Shown: positions 9,214 through 17,521 of the stretch, in pieces
Layout: the number at the start of each line of letters is the position of its first letter
How positions within the stretch are numbered: position 1 is the first letter of the stretch
Source: Streptomyces sp. ITFR-21
Lineage (GTDB): Bacteria > Actinomycetota > Actinomycetes > Streptomycetales > Streptomycetaceae
DNA: 64,000 nucleotides
Direction of reading: 5' to 3'
Assembly: GCF_031844685.1 (NCBI RefSeq)
Contig: NZ_CP134605.1
Location: forward strand, 1,018,501-1,082,500
Notes under the pieces: generated by a model
Database searches by the model: none
What the model saw: only the letters and a program-made list of their open reading frames with translations
Told to the model about the DNA's origin: nothing
Made by a program: the position numbers and the translations under genes

Positions 9214-10761
9214 TCACGACTCGCCCAGCCTGCGGTAACGCGCTCTGCGGGCGGCGGTTCGCACCCGCGGGTCGAGAGTGCGGAGCGTGGCGAGTTCGGC
9301 ACCGAGCAGGGCGGCGAGGCCGCAGAGAAAGGAGTCGGGGTCGTCCGCCGCGTCGGGGTGTTCGGGGACGATCACGTCGGCGATGCCGTGGGCGAGCAGC
9401 GCGGGCGCGCCGATGCCCTGGCGTTCGGCGAGTTCGGCGGCGCGGTCGGTGGTGCGGTGCAGGATGACGGAGGCGCCCTCGGGCGGCAGTGGCGACAGCC
9501 AGGCGTGCCGCGCCGCGAACACCCGGTCGGCGGGCAGCAGGGCGAGCGCGCCGCCGCCCGCGCCCTGACCGAGGATCAGGCACAGCGTGGGCGCGCGGAG
9601 CGTGACGAGGTCGGCGAGGCTGCGGGCGATCTCGGCGGCGAGCCCGCCTTCTTCGGCCTCTCGGGACAGTGCCGCGCCCGCCGTGTCGATCACGGTGAGC
9701 AGCGGCAGGCCGAGTTCGGCGGCGATCCGCATACCGCGGCGCGCCTGGCGCAGCCCGGCCGGTCCGAGCGGCCGGGCCGCCGGGGCCGCCGGGCCTTTCG
9801 CGGCGCCGCGGTCGTGGCCGAGCACGACGCAGGGCGTCGGGCCGAAGCGGGCCAGGGCCAGCAGCAGACCGGGGTCGCGCTCGCCCGCGCCCGTACCGCT
9901 GAGCGGGGTGACGGACGCGGCGTGGCGCAGCAGGTCCCGCAGTCCGGGGCGCTCGGGGCGGCGGCTGCGGCGCAGGGAGTCGGCGGTGTCCCCGGCGGGT
10001 TCGGGCGCGGGCGGTGCGGGCCGTGACACCGCCGCGGCCTCGGTCTCGGTCTCGGCTCCGCCGGGGTCCGGCCGCTGCCGTCCGCACAGTACGTCGAGCA
10101 CGGTCGCGGTCACGGCGGCGAGCGATGCGGCGGGCAGTACCGCGTCGACCAGGCCGTGGGCGTGGAGGTTCTCCGCGGTCTGCACGCCTGAGGGGAACTC
10201 CTCGCCGTAGAGGGCGTGGTGGACGCGCGGGCCGAGGAAGCCGATGAGCGCGCCGGGTTCGGCCGAGGTGACGTGCCCGAGCGAGCCCCATGAGGCGAGG
10301 ACCCCGCCGGTGGTGGGGTGCCGCAGGTGGACGAGGTACGGCAGCCCCGCGGCCTTGTGGTCGGTGATGGCCGCGGCGACCTTGACCATCTGCAGGAAGG
10401 CGATGGTTCCTTCCTGCATCCGGGTGCCGCCGGAGGCGGGTGTGGCCAGCAGCGGCAGCCGTTCCCGGGTGGCCCGTTCGACGGCGTCGGCGAGCCGGGT
10501 GCCGGCGGCGACGCCGATGGATCCGCCGAGGAATCCGAACTCGCCCGCGACCAGCGCGACCCGGCGGCCGCGGATCCGTCCCTCACCGGTGATGACCGAC
10601 TCGTCCAGGCCAGTACGCTCCCGGGCCGCGAGCAGAGCGGCGCGGTAGTCGGCGGTTTCGGGGAGCTCGGTGCGGGGTTCGTCCCAGCGGATCCAGCTGC
10701 CGGGGTCGGCCACGGCCGCGATGATCCGTGCCGCGCCCGGTCGGCGGTGAACGGCGGTCAC
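9214..10761 (-). CDS. Fused carboxyltransferase (AccD/AccA-like) of acyl-CoA carboxylase type
   Basis: A 515-residue protein with two crotonase-fold carboxyltransferase halves. Residues about 45-230 are beta-like (AGEFGFLGGSIG, then ATPASGGTRMQEG). Residues about 290-480 are alpha-like (VIDTAGAALSREAEEGG, LGQGAGGGALALLPADRVFA). The four-cysteine zinc ribbon found at the N-terminus of bacterial AccD is absent. The family transfers carboxyl from carboxybiotin to acetyl-CoA or another acyl-CoA; no biotin carrier or carboxylase gene lies nearby, so it must use partners encoded elsewhere. The start used is GTG 10761, which has no clear ribosome site, so the N-terminus is uncertain. The linker of about 50 residues between halves is Pro/Ala/Arg-rich. 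Confidence 0.85.
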   Translation of the reverse strand: MTAVHRRPGAARIIAAVADPGSWIRWDEPRTELPETADYRAALLAARERTGLDESVITGEGRIRGRRVALVAGEFGFLGGSIGVAAGTRLADAVERATRERLPLLATPASGGTRMQEGTIAFLQMVKVAAAITDHKAAGLPYLVHLRHPTTGGVLASWGSLGHVTSAEPGALIGFLGPRVHHALYGEEFPSGVQTAENLHAHGLVDAVLPAASLAAVTATVLDVLCGRQRPDPGGAETETEAAAVSRPAPPAPEPAGDTADSLRRSRRPERPGLRDLLRHAASVTPLSGTGAGERDPGLLLALARFGPTPCVVLGHDRGAAKGPAAPAARPLGPAGLRQARRGMRIAAELGLPLLTVIDTAGAALSREAEEGGLAAEIARSLADLVTLRAPTLCLILGQGAGGGALALLPADRVFAARHAWLSPLPPEGASVILHRTTDRAAELAERQGIGAPALLAHGIADVIVPEHPDAADDPDSFLCGLAALLGAELATLRTLDPRVRTAARRARYRRLGES

Positions 10762-11293
10762 CGGGCCGGGCGGAGGGGGCCGGACGGGATCGGCCGGGTC
10801 GGCGTGTCGCCCGCTGCCGGCGCGTCCCGCGGTGCGGGCGCACGGCCCGGTTCCGGTGCGCGGCGCCCGCCGCGGTCGGCGGGCGCGACGAGCCGGGCGC
10901 GGGCGTCGTCAGGATACGGTCGGCGTTCCACACACCCTCTTATACGCGAACGAACCACCGATCCGGGCGGCCGGACGGCAGCGGACCCGGGATGTCGGGC
11001 CGGTTCCGTGACGGCTGCGGGCCGCTGGCTGCTGGCAGGGGCAGCGGGTTCGGGCAGCAGGCAGCAGGAGTTGTGCGGCCCGCCGCCTCCGCGTCCCGCC
11101 CGGCCCCTCCGGCGCGGCGGACGGTGCCGCGCGGGGGCCGGGCGGTGCGGGGGCCGGGCGGTGCGGGGGCCGGGCGGTGCGGGGGCCGGGCGGTGCGGGT
11201 CGCCGCGGACCTCGGCCGCGGCGACCCGCCGGGCGACGGCTCCCCGTGCCGCCGCCGCGGGTGTCACCGCCGTGCGGATCCGGACGGCAGACC
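10762..11293. other. Intergenic region with a tandem repeat
   Basis: About 530 bases upstream of the carboxyltransferase gene and downstream of the lipase gene, both on the minus strand. It contains four tandem 16-bp units (11133-11196) and, near 10925-10950, the least GC-rich stretch (CTTATACGCGAACG), which could hold the carboxyltransferase promoter. No convincing gene is visible. Confidence 0.5.
11133..11196. repeat. Four tandem copies of a 16-bp GC-rich unit
   Basis: The unit GGGGGCCGGGCGGTGC occurs four times head to tail without mismatch (starts at 11133, 11149, 11165 and 11181). It lies in the gap behind the lipase gene and is likely to vary in copy number between strains by slippage. 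Confidence 0.9.
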
Positions 11294-12148
11294 CTAGCTG
11301 AAAGCCGACAGGCAGTCGGTCGTGGTGGCGTGCGCGGGGTCGAGCGCGTTCGCCGCCTCGTGGAAGGCGATGCGGTCGGTGAGGCCGATGGTGACGTGCT
11401 CGGAGAGGTCGACCGCGCACAGGTTCTGCAGCACGACGTTGTGCACGTTCGGCCCGGACAGCGCCTGGGTGGTGTACGGCGTGACCACCTCGTCGTAGAT
11501 CGTCGAGATCACCGTGTAGCGCACGCCGGGCACGGTGTCACCGCCTGCGTTGAGTTTCTGCTGGAAGGGCGAGCCGGCCACCTGGTCGGTGAGTCCGGGG
11601 AGGTGGGAGTCCAGGAATCCGGCGGCGCCGGGGAAGTACGGGAGGATCGCGGTCAGTCCGTCCAGCGTCGTGCCGTGGTTGTCCGGGGCCAGCGCGACCA
11701 GGGCGTTCACCTTGGCGGCGCCGCCGAGGAACTTCAGGTAGTACCGCGGCATCATGCCGCCCTGCGAGTGGCCGACGATGTCGACCTTGGCGGCGTGGGT
11801 GGCGGCGAGCACCCGGTCGGTGAAGTCGGACAGCTGCTGCGCGGAGTCGGCGATCGGCCCGAGGCCGCCGACCAGCGTCTCGCCGGGGAGCATGCCGTAG
11901 TCGAAGGAGAAGACGCAGTAGCCGCGGTCGACCAGGTAGGGGGCGAAGACCAGCCAGTTGTCGGTGGCGTTGGCGAAGGTGCCGTGCACGAGGACGACGG
12001 GACGCGGGTGTTGGGCCGAGGGACGGCAGGAGAAGTCGTTCCAGCCGCTGGTCGGGGCGGAACGGGCGGACGCGGCGGCGATGGGAAGGGCGGCCATCGC
12101 CGCGGCCAGGCAGAGCGTGACCAGCAGTCGCCTCCAGGACAGCTTCAT
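11294..12148 (-). CDS. Secreted triacylglycerol lipase/esterase, alpha/beta hydrolase
   Basis: A 284-residue secreted lipase of class 2 (alpha/beta hydrolase). The ATG at 12148 follows GAGGAGATC. Residues 1-30 are a signal peptide (MKLSWRRLL, Ala-rich core, cleavage near SARS). The oxyanion region is VLVHGTFANATDNW, the nucleophile elbow GHSQGG, with further catalytic residues expected near the DEVVTPY segment and LSEHVTI (His). It probably hydrolyses triglycerides or long-chain esters outside the cell. It is divergent from the PPOX gene at 12482; the 333-base space between them carries a Crp-like palindrome and a pair of direct repeats that could place the lipase under carbon or fatty-acid control. 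Confidence 0.92.
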   Translation of the reverse strand: MKLSWRRLLVTLCLAAAMAALPIAAASARSAPTSGWNDFSCRPSAQHPRPVVLVHGTFANATDNWLVFAPYLVDRGYCVFSFDYGMLPGETLVGGLGPIADSAQQLSDFTDRVLAATHAAKVDIVGHSQGGMMPRYYLKFLGGAAKVNALVALAPDNHGTTLDGLTAILPYFPGAAGFLDSHLPGLTDQVAGSPFQQKLNAGGDTVPGVRYTVISTIYDEVVTPYTTQALSGPNVHNVVLQNLCAVDLSEHVTIGLTDRIAFHEAANALDPAHATTTDCLSAFS

Positions 12149-12199
12149 GTGATCTCCTCGCGGGGTCGGAAGGTGAACGCGCAGACGGCACACACGCCC

Positions 12200-12215
12200 T
12201 GTGATCCGGATCACT
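12200..12215. promoter_or_regulatory. Crp-like palindromic site
   Basis: TGTGATCCGGATCACT contains a perfect 14-bp palindrome (12201-12214) and matches the classical CRP pattern TGTGA-N6-TCACA at nine of ten fixed bases. It lies 52 bp upstream of the lipase start codon, between divergent genes. Binding is inferred from pattern only. Confidence 0.5.
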
Positions 12216-12234
12216 GTCGCTGGGCTCAGCGATA

Positions 12235-12277
12235 AGTTACGCGCGAGTAGCAATCGGTGCCTAGTTACGCGCGGGTA
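12235..12277. promoter_or_regulatory. Pair of direct repeats, putative operator
   Basis: AGTTACGCGCGAGTA (12235-12249) and AGTTACGCGCGGGTA (12263-12277) differ at one base and are spaced 28 bp start to start, close to three helical turns. Each is a near-palindrome (TTAC-GCGC-GAGTA/GGGTAA). A TetR- or GntR-type regulator of fatty-acid or lipase genes is a reasonable guess. Confidence 0.5.
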
Positions 12278-12481
12278 AAATAATCCGGCGCGGCGCGGCG
12301 CGGGCGGTGCCGCCGCCGCGTCCGGACCGGCGGGGTCGGCGGGATCAGTCGGATGAGTGAACTTCCCGGCGGGCGGCGGGGGATGGGCGCGGCACGGAAC
12401 AAGCGATGTGTCGAACGTGTTACCGGCTACGTCTACGTAGATCCACCCGCGCCCGCGCCGTCGAGATCCCCCGGAGTGACC

Positions 12482-12946
12482 ATGAGCCAGCCGCCCGCCG
12501 CCAGCCCGCTGTTCGATCTGCTGAAGGAGAACAGGACCGGGGTGCTCGCCACCCTCAAGAGGGACGGCAGGCCGCAGCTGTCCACCGTGTCGTTCGCCTA
12601 CGACGAGGCGAGCCGGCTCATCCGGATCTCGGCGACCGACGACCGGGCGAAGACCCGCAACCTGCGCCGGGACCCGCGGGCCAGCTTCTACCTCTCGACG
12701 CCCGACCTGTGGTCGTATCTGGTCGCCGAGGGCGATGCCGAGGTGACCCCGGTGGCCGCCGACGCGGGGGACGCGGTGGTCGAGGAGCTGGTGGAGCTCT
12801 ACCGGACGATCCAGGGCGAGCACCCGGACTGGGACGAGTACCGGGCGAAAATGGTCACCGAACGTCGGCTGATCATCAAGCTGCGCGCGGACCGGGCCTA
12901 CGGCTGGGGCCGGGGCCTGGGGGCGACGAGCGGCCCGATCGACTGA
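12482..12946 (+). CDS. PPOX-class (F420/flavin split-barrel) oxidoreductase
   Basis: A 154-residue split-barrel flavoprotein of the pyridoxamine-phosphate-oxidase-like superfamily, closest in pattern to the actinobacterial F420-dependent PPOX class. It opens LFDLLKENRTGVLATLKRDG, followed by PQLSTVSFAYDE, then the cofactor-phosphate segment DDRAKTRNLRRDPRASFYL, and a Trp-containing end. The ATG at 12482 is preceded by CCGGAG at good spacing; a longer in-frame start at 12353 lacks one. Family members reduce small electrophilic compounds with F420H2 or FMN; the natural substrate is unknown. The gene is monocistronic, ended by a strong hairpin at 12965. Confidence 0.9.
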   Translation: MSQPPAASPLFDLLKENRTGVLATLKRDGRPQLSTVSFAYDEASRLIRISATDDRAKTRNLRRDPRASFYLSTPDLWSYLVAEGDAEVTPVAADAGDAVVEELVELYRTIQGEHPDWDEYRAKMVTERRLIIKLRADRAYGWGRGLGATSGPID

Positions 12947-12964
12947 CCGCGGCCGCACGTCCGC

Positions 12965-13001
12965 GCGCCCCCGCCGTGTGCGTTCCACACGGCGGGGGCG
13001 C
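12965..13001. terminator. Strong hairpin terminator
   Basis: A perfect 16-bp stem (12965-12980 pairing with 12986-13001) with a 5-base loop CGTTC lies 19 bp after the PPOX stop. There is no T tract, as is common in Streptomyces. It can also stop transcripts from the other side. Confidence 0.85.
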
Positions 13002-13132
13002 CGGCCGGCGGCCGGGAGGCCGCCGGGTCGACCGGGCTCGGGGCGGGGGCCCGGGGTGCCGGAACCCGGGACTCGGGCAACGGACCCGGGACCTCAGGGC
13101 TCGTCAGGACCCGGAGCCCGGCGCCGAAGGGG

Positions 13133-14158
13133 TCAGAAGACGCTGACCCCGTACGCGCTGAGCGCCTCCGTGACCGGCTGGAAGTACGTCGTCCCGCCCG
13201 AGGAGCAGTTGCCGCTGCCGCCCGAGGTGAGGCCGATCGCCTTGGTGCCGTCGTAGAGGGAGCCGCCGCTGTCGCCGGGCTCGGCGCAGACGTTGGTCTT
13301 GATCAGGCCCGAGACGACCTCGCCGTTGCCGTAGTTCACGGTGGCGTTGAGCGCCTGGACGGTGCCGCTGTGGATGCCGGTGGTGGAGCCGCGGCGCTTG
13401 ACCGCCTCACCGACGAACGCGTTGGCGGCGCTGGTGATGTCCTGGCTGCCGACCGTGCCGTCGTGGGCCACGGTGGAGTCGTAGCGGACGATGCCGTAGT
13501 CGTTGCCGGGGAAGCTCGACCCGGTCGTCGGGCCGATGTACGTACCGGAGGCGGTGTAGTACGCGGGCAGGCCCTCGGTGCAGTGGCCGGCCGTCAGGAA
13601 GTAGTACGTGCTGCCGCTGCGGACGTTGAAGCCCACCGAGCAGCGCCACTGGGTGGTCTGCACCGTGTCGCCGCCGGACAGCAGCTTGTTGAAGGTGCCG
13701 GAGACGCGGGTGATGTGGACCGCGTCGCCGTAGGCGGCGGTGGAATGCCGCAGCCGGGCCAGCTGAGCGGCGGTGACCCGGCTGTCGACGTTGACTTCCA
13801 GGGTGTTGGTGCGCGCGTCGACCGACCAGGCGGTGCCCGCGACGTCCGCGGTCCTGGCCGCGTCACCGGCCTTGAGCAGCTGGGCGGTGCTGTGCTCGAC
13901 GAGGCGCGCGGTGGCACCCGTGGTGCGGACAGCGTCGGCCGCGGCCCGGGTGGTCACGTTGACGACGGTGGTCTTGGCTGCGCTGTCGTAGTACGTGCCC
14001 GCGGTGGCGTCGGCGCCCAGGTGCGCGACCAGGGACGCGGCGGCGTCCGGGGTCGCCTTGGGGGCGGGAGCGGCGCTGGCGGCCGGGAGGGCGAAGGCGG
14101 TCGCGGCCAACAGGCCGGAGGTGACCGCGATCAGCTGTATGCGTCGGGTGGACTTCAC
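13133..14158 (-). CDS. Streptogrisin-like secreted serine protease precursor (S1 family)
   Basis: A 341-residue preproprotease of the chymotrypsin-like alpha-lytic/streptogrisin group. The GTG at 14158 follows ACAGGAGG. Residues 1-29 are a signal peptide ending ASA; about 30-165 are the propeptide that acts as a folding chaperone in this family; the mature enzyme probably begins near [10 protein letters not shown]. The catalytic triad is visible: His in TAGHC, Asp in GNDYGIVRY and Ser in EPGDSGGS. The four cysteines (RCSVG/GHC and NVCAEP/GNCSSG) match the two conserved disulfides. It degrades extracellular protein. Promoter elements are not obvious in the 200 bases before the gene. Confidence 0.96.
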   Translation of the reverse strand: MKSTRRIQLIAVTSGLLAATAFALPAASAAPAPKATPDAAASLVAHLGADATAGTYYDSAAKTTVVNVTTRAAADAVRTTGATARLVEHSTAQLLKAGDAARTADVAGTAWSVDARTNTLEVNVDSRVTAAQLARLRHSTAAYGDAVHITRVSGTFNKLLSGGDTVQTTQWRCSVGFNVRSGSTYYFLTAGHCTEGLPAYYTASGTYIGPTTGSSFPGNDYGIVRYDSTVAHDGTVGSQDITSAANAFVGEAVKRRGSTTGIHSGTVQALNATVNYGNGEVVSGLIKTNVCAEPGDSGGSLYDGTKAIGLTSGGSGNCSSGGTTYFQPVTEALSAYGVSVF

Positions 14159-14344
14159 TCGTTCCTCCTGTGGGGGTGGAGGTGGGTGGAGGGTGGTTGC
14201 ACGGTGTACCGATTTGTCGGTGTACCGTCAGAACGACACCGATAAACGAACGCCTCATGCGTCTGACGAGTACTCATGGGAGTATTCAGACCTCACAGGA
14301 AACACACAAGGGGGCCTCTTGCCCCGGATCCGCCGGGCACAGCA

Positions 14345-14377
14345 ACGCCCCGGCGGACCAGAGGTCCACCGGGGCGT
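14345..14377 (-). terminator. Hairpin terminator behind the DUF1684 gene
   Basis: A 15-bp stem with one mismatch (14345-14359 with 14363-14377) and a 3-base loop lies 27 bp downstream of the minus-strand stop at 14404. It separates the DUF1684 gene from the protease gene. Confidence 0.8.
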
Positions 14378-14403
14378 GCCGGACGATGCCGCCGTATGCC
14401 GTC

Positions 14404-15156
14404 TCAGCTGCTGAGAACCGCCCGCTCCCCCGCTTCCAGCGGGAACGGCAGCGCGTTGCCGGGCGGCGGGAACGGGCAGATGAACGCGTCGGCGAAGGCG
14501 CACGGCGGCAGCGACGTACGGTTCAGGTCGACGGTCACCGAACCGTCCGCGGCCGGCGCGGAGGTGTATACGTTGCGGAAGCGGAAGGACGTCTTCCCGC
14601 TCGTCCCGTCGGCGACGACGGCCCACAGCCCGCCGTCCGCCTGGACCGTGACGGACACGGTGTGCTCGGTGCCGTCCACCGTGAAGGTGAGTTCGCCGGC
14701 CAAACCGAGGCCGCGCTCGCGGCCGTCCGCGTTCGGCACCCGCACCGAGCGGGCGGTGTCGAACGGGCGGAAGACGCCGGGAACCACCCAGCGCCGCTCC
14801 CAGTCGAAGGCGTCGATCCCGGTGAACGCCCGCACAGCCGGGGAGTCGGCGTCCCAGACCCGGACCGCGAGCAGGCCCTCGCGGACGATCGCCAGCACCT
14901 TCCGTCCGTCCGGCAGGTGCAGCGGACGGCCCTCGGTCTCCAGAACGGTCTTCTCACCGTCCAGTTCGCGGACCACCGAGCCGTCCTCCAGCCGCCAGAT
15001 GCCCGGCAGCCCGGGGATCACGCCGTCCGGCAGGTCGTCGAGCCAGTGCGTACCGGTCAGGGCCAGCAGGCCGTCGGCCGCGGCGACCGACTCGGCCCGC
15101 CCCTCGCGCCACTTCTCCCACTCGGCGACTGCCTGCTCATCGGTTTGTGTACTCAT
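14404..15156 (-). CDS. DUF1684 domain protein
   Basis: A 250-residue protein of the DUF1684 family. The start at ATG 15156 (MSTQTDEQ) has AAAGG about 10 bases upstream; the in-frame codon at 15192 has nothing better. Landmarks are the N-terminal WREGRAESVAAADGLLALTG, the central WERRWVVPGVF, and the C-terminal CPFPPPGNALPFPLEAGER with the conserved Cys-Pro-x-Pro-Pro-x-Asn pattern. There is no signal peptide. The function is unknown in the family; it is widespread in actinobacteria and sometimes linked with haem-degrading or flavin enzymes. It is expressed alone, with a terminator 27 bases after the stop. Confidence 0.85.
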   Translation of the reverse strand: MSTQTDEQAVAEWEKWREGRAESVAAADGLLALTGTHWLDDLPDGVIPGLPGIWRLEDGSVVRELDGEKTVLETEGRPLHLPDGRKVLAIVREGLLAVRVWDADSPAVRAFTGIDAFDWERRWVVPGVFRPFDTARSVRVPNADGRERGLGLAGELTFTVDGTEHTVSVTVQADGGLWAVVADGTSGKTSFRFRNVYTSAPAADGSVTVDLNRTSLPPCAFADAFICPFPPPGNALPFPLEAGERAVLSS

Positions 15157-15392
15157 GTGCGCCAACCTTTCCATGCCGGAAACGGAAGCCAAAGACGATC
15201 TCGAAGCGTCGACCCGCGGTAGGCCGGGCGCCCGCTGAACCGCGTTGCCGGATCAGTGGTACAACCCGCGCGACGAAGGCATCCATTCCGCGCCCGCCGT
15301 CCACCGCCCGCGCCCCGGACGGCCGCGGCCGTCGGGCGCGCGGGCCGCCGCCCGCGCCTCGGGCACGGCCGTCCCGTCGGCGCGCCCCGCGT

Positions 15393-16502
15393 TCAACCGG
15401 TCCTGAGCCGCGATCCGCCGGGGCGGCCGTCGCGGGCCGCCCCCGCCGGCCGTTGCAGGCCGAGGTGTTCGCGAAGCGTCGCGCCCGGATGGAAGGCGCG
15501 GAACAGCCCGCGGTGCTGGAGGAGTGCCGCCGTGCCGTTGACGAAGCGCTCCAGATCGCGCCGGGGCTCGACCGGCACCGCGTGGAAGCCGTCCACCGCA
15601 CCGGCCCGCTGCCAGTCCGCCATGAGCTCGGCCAGGTCGACCGGGCCGCCGCGGAACAGCGCCCCGCCGGATCCGTCGGGCACCGGGGCGACCACCGTGC
15701 CCGACTCCGGGCCGAGTTCGGCACCGCCGAGGTCGACGCGCAGTTCCCCGAGCACCAGCAGCCGGTCCGGGTCGCGGCCCCACTCCGCCGCCCGGCCGCG
15801 CAGTTCGGTACGTATCCGGTCCGCCTGGACCTGGCAGGCGGACCGGACGAAGGCGATGTCCGCATACCGGGCGGCGGTGGACCGGGCCGCGGGCTCGGTG
15901 GCGTCCACCGCGAGCACCGGCCGGCCCTGCGGCGGCCGGTGCTCGGCGCCCTCCAGGGTGTCCCAGGCCAGCACGGCCGTCCCGACCACGTCGGCCGCCG
16001 CCCGCCAGCGCGCCTCGGCCCGCTTCGGCGCCGGCTGCCCGGCCGCCGCTTCCGTTCCGTCGCCGCCCCCGGCGGGTCCGCCCTCCGGCGCGGTGACCGT
16101 CCAGCCCGCACGGCCCTGGCTCACCCGGTCCAGGCCCGCGACGCTCCGGGCCAGCTCGGCCGGGGCGGCGGAGGCGGCGGCCATGGCGGGCACCAGGCCG
16201 ATCCGGTCGGTGGCGGACGCGACCCGGGCGAGGACCGCGAGCAGGTCGAGGGCGTCGAGGGCGTCGAGGACACCGCCGCCGGCGCCGCCGCCCAGCGTCA
16301 CGAAGTCCAGCGCGCCGCGCTCGGCGAGCCGGGCCAGTTCCACGTAGTGGTCCGCGGTGTGCCGCCCGCGGCCGTCGATCGCGGCGGCGAGGTGCAGCAG
16401 GCGGGTACGCCGGTACGGAGCGGCGGCGGCCGCGGGCCGCGGGACGGCGGCGGGGGGCGCCGCGGAGGGGGGCGGGCTGGGAGGCGGGGTTTCGGCAGGC
16501 AC
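15393..16502 (-). CDS. LLM-class (bacterial luciferase-like) flavin oxidoreductase
   Basis: A 369-residue TIM-barrel monooxygenase-like protein. Residues 1-28 are Pro/Ala-rich. Then come LLHLAAAID (beta-1), YVELARLAERGALDFVTLG, TDRIGLVPAMAA, SVAGLDRVSQGRAGWTV and RWRAAADVV...AWD, the order seen in NtaA/SnaA-type FMNH2 monooxygenases. The usual length is about 350-450. The GTG at 16502 is preceded by ACGGAG. Such enzymes desulfonate or oxidise small organic compounds using reduced flavin from a partner. A -35-like TTGACA (16626-16631, minus strand) and -10-like TAGCCT (16601-16606) lie upstream. The gene is divergent from the orphan leader peptide at 16704, consistent with a sulfur-related locus of which only this enzyme remains. 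Confidence 0.8.
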   Translation of the reverse strand: MPAETPPPSPPPSAAPPAAVPRPAAAAAPYRRTRLLHLAAAIDGRGRHTADHYVELARLAERGALDFVTLGGGAGGGVLDALDALDLLAVLARVASATDRIGLVPAMAAASAAPAELARSVAGLDRVSQGRAGWTVTAPEGGPAGGGDGTEAAAGQPAPKRAEARWRAAADVVGTAVLAWDTLEGAEHRPPQGRPVLAVDATEPAARSTAARYADIAFVRSACQVQADRIRTELRGRAAEWGRDPDRLLVLGELRVDLGGAELGPESGTVVAPVPDGSGGALFRGGPVDLAELMADWQRAGAVDGFHAVPVEPRRDLERFVNGTAALLQHRGLFRAFHPGATLREHLGLQRPAGAARDGRPGGSRLRTG

Positions 16503-16703
16503 GCGAAGGCTCCGTAGGACACGCGGAAGAGGCGGGAGACGCCTTCACACAGCCGCCGCGCCCCTCAACGCGGCTGGGTCCCCGAGGGGCCCTGTCCATG
16601 AGGCTATGCCGAGTCCGTCGCCGCCTGTCAAGCACGTCCGACAGGTGGACACGGCGTCTCAGCGCGGTTGACGGATCGGCCGCCCGGCTGCTGCACTGTG
16701 CGC

Positions 16704-16781
16704 ATGCGTAGCTGTCAGCTGGTCACCCGCGGCCACATCGACTTCGGTCGGGTGTGGTCGGCGGCGTGTCGTAGCCACTGA
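16704..16781 (+). CDS. Short leader peptide of the actinobacterial HIDxxRV-SA-C type
   Basis: A 25-codon open frame. It starts MRSCQLVT, continues RGHIDFGRVWSAAC and ends RSH. As I recall, short streptomycete leader peptides with an H-[IV]-D-x-x-R-V-x-S-A-x-C core precede sulfur assimilation, sulfonate uptake or LLM oxidoreductase genes and are thought to sense cysteine supply by attenuation. A -35-like TTGACG (16668-16673) with a -10 region near 16692-16697 would start the message at or next to the ATG, so it would be leaderless. No same-strand gene follows for 740 bases, so the peptide looks orphaned: its operon was lost or the remaining message is non-coding. Confidence 0.7.
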   Translation: MRSCQLVTRGHIDFGRVWSAACRSH

Positions 16782-17382
16782 CCTTCTCCGACAGACGTCC
16801 GACGGATCGTCCTGTCTTCACACACGCATCGCTCAGCCGCTCCGGGCCCTCCCTCCGGCCCCCCGCGTCACCGCGCCCGGCTCGCTCCCGATCCGGCCGG
16901 CCGCCCGCCCGCCGACCGCAGCCCCCGAACGTGTCCGCCCGCCGCCCGCGGCGCCGGCCGGCGATCCCCGCCACCCTCCGACGCCGCCCGCGGACTCCGC
17001 CCCCGGTCGCGGCCCCGGAAGACCGTCTTCACCAGAAGGCGCGGACTGAGTCCCCGTCAGCGCCGCCGGTTGGAGCCGCCAGGGCCGGACTGCGACGATT
17101 CGCGGCGATCCGGGGGAATTGCCCGCGGCTGTCCCGCGGTGCCGGAAACAGCCCGTTCACCGGGCCCGGCCGGGAGGCCGCTTCCCCTTGGGACATACCG
17201 CGCCGGACCGGCCCGAAGATCCCGAACGCACCCGCCTCACCCCTACTGAGCTCGGCACTTCCGGCGCCAGGCAGGTTATCGGACCGGCATGCGGGGCAAG
17301 TACCGCCGTACGGCCCCGTGCATCACCCGCGCGTGAAGGAAGTTCCCATTAAACCGTCACCCCGCTTACCCCTGCCGCGGCC

Positions 17383-17419
17383 TGACGGTACGCCACTATC
17401 GTGTGTGCCAGTACCGTCA
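17383..17419. promoter_or_regulatory. Inverted repeat upstream of the SepF-like gene
   Basis: TGACGGTAC (17383-17391) and GTACCGTCA (17411-17419) form a perfect 9+9 inverted repeat with a 19-base spacer; a further ACCGTCAC occurs at 17353-17360. It sits about 100 bp before the start codon at 17522 and may be an operator. Confidence 0.4.
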
Positions 17420-17521
17420 CAAGTCGCCTGCATGGCGGCAATCCGCGTGGCACATCATCCACAACATGGACGAACATAGGAACAGCGGACGGTACGACCG
17501 CGTGTGAGAGAGGAGGCGTCC

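Larger units (their letters stand above)
16503..17521. other. Kilobase gap containing only a leader peptide and regulatory repeats
   Basis: About 1 kb between the LLM oxidoreductase and the SepF-like gene. It holds divergent promoter-like elements (16601-16700), the leader peptide at 16704-16781 and an inverted repeat at 17383-17419. A plus-strand frame at 16931-17479 is open, but its Arg/Pro-rich translation has no domain features and no ribosome site; I do not call it a gene. Confidence 0.5.

Noticed and set aside
16931..17479. A 182-codon plus-strand frame between the leader peptide and the SepF-like gene
   Set aside because: Proline/arginine-rich, no ribosome site, no domain, and no codon bias like the neighbours. 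It would be the only candidate target for the leader peptide, so it deserves a protein search, but I cannot support it.
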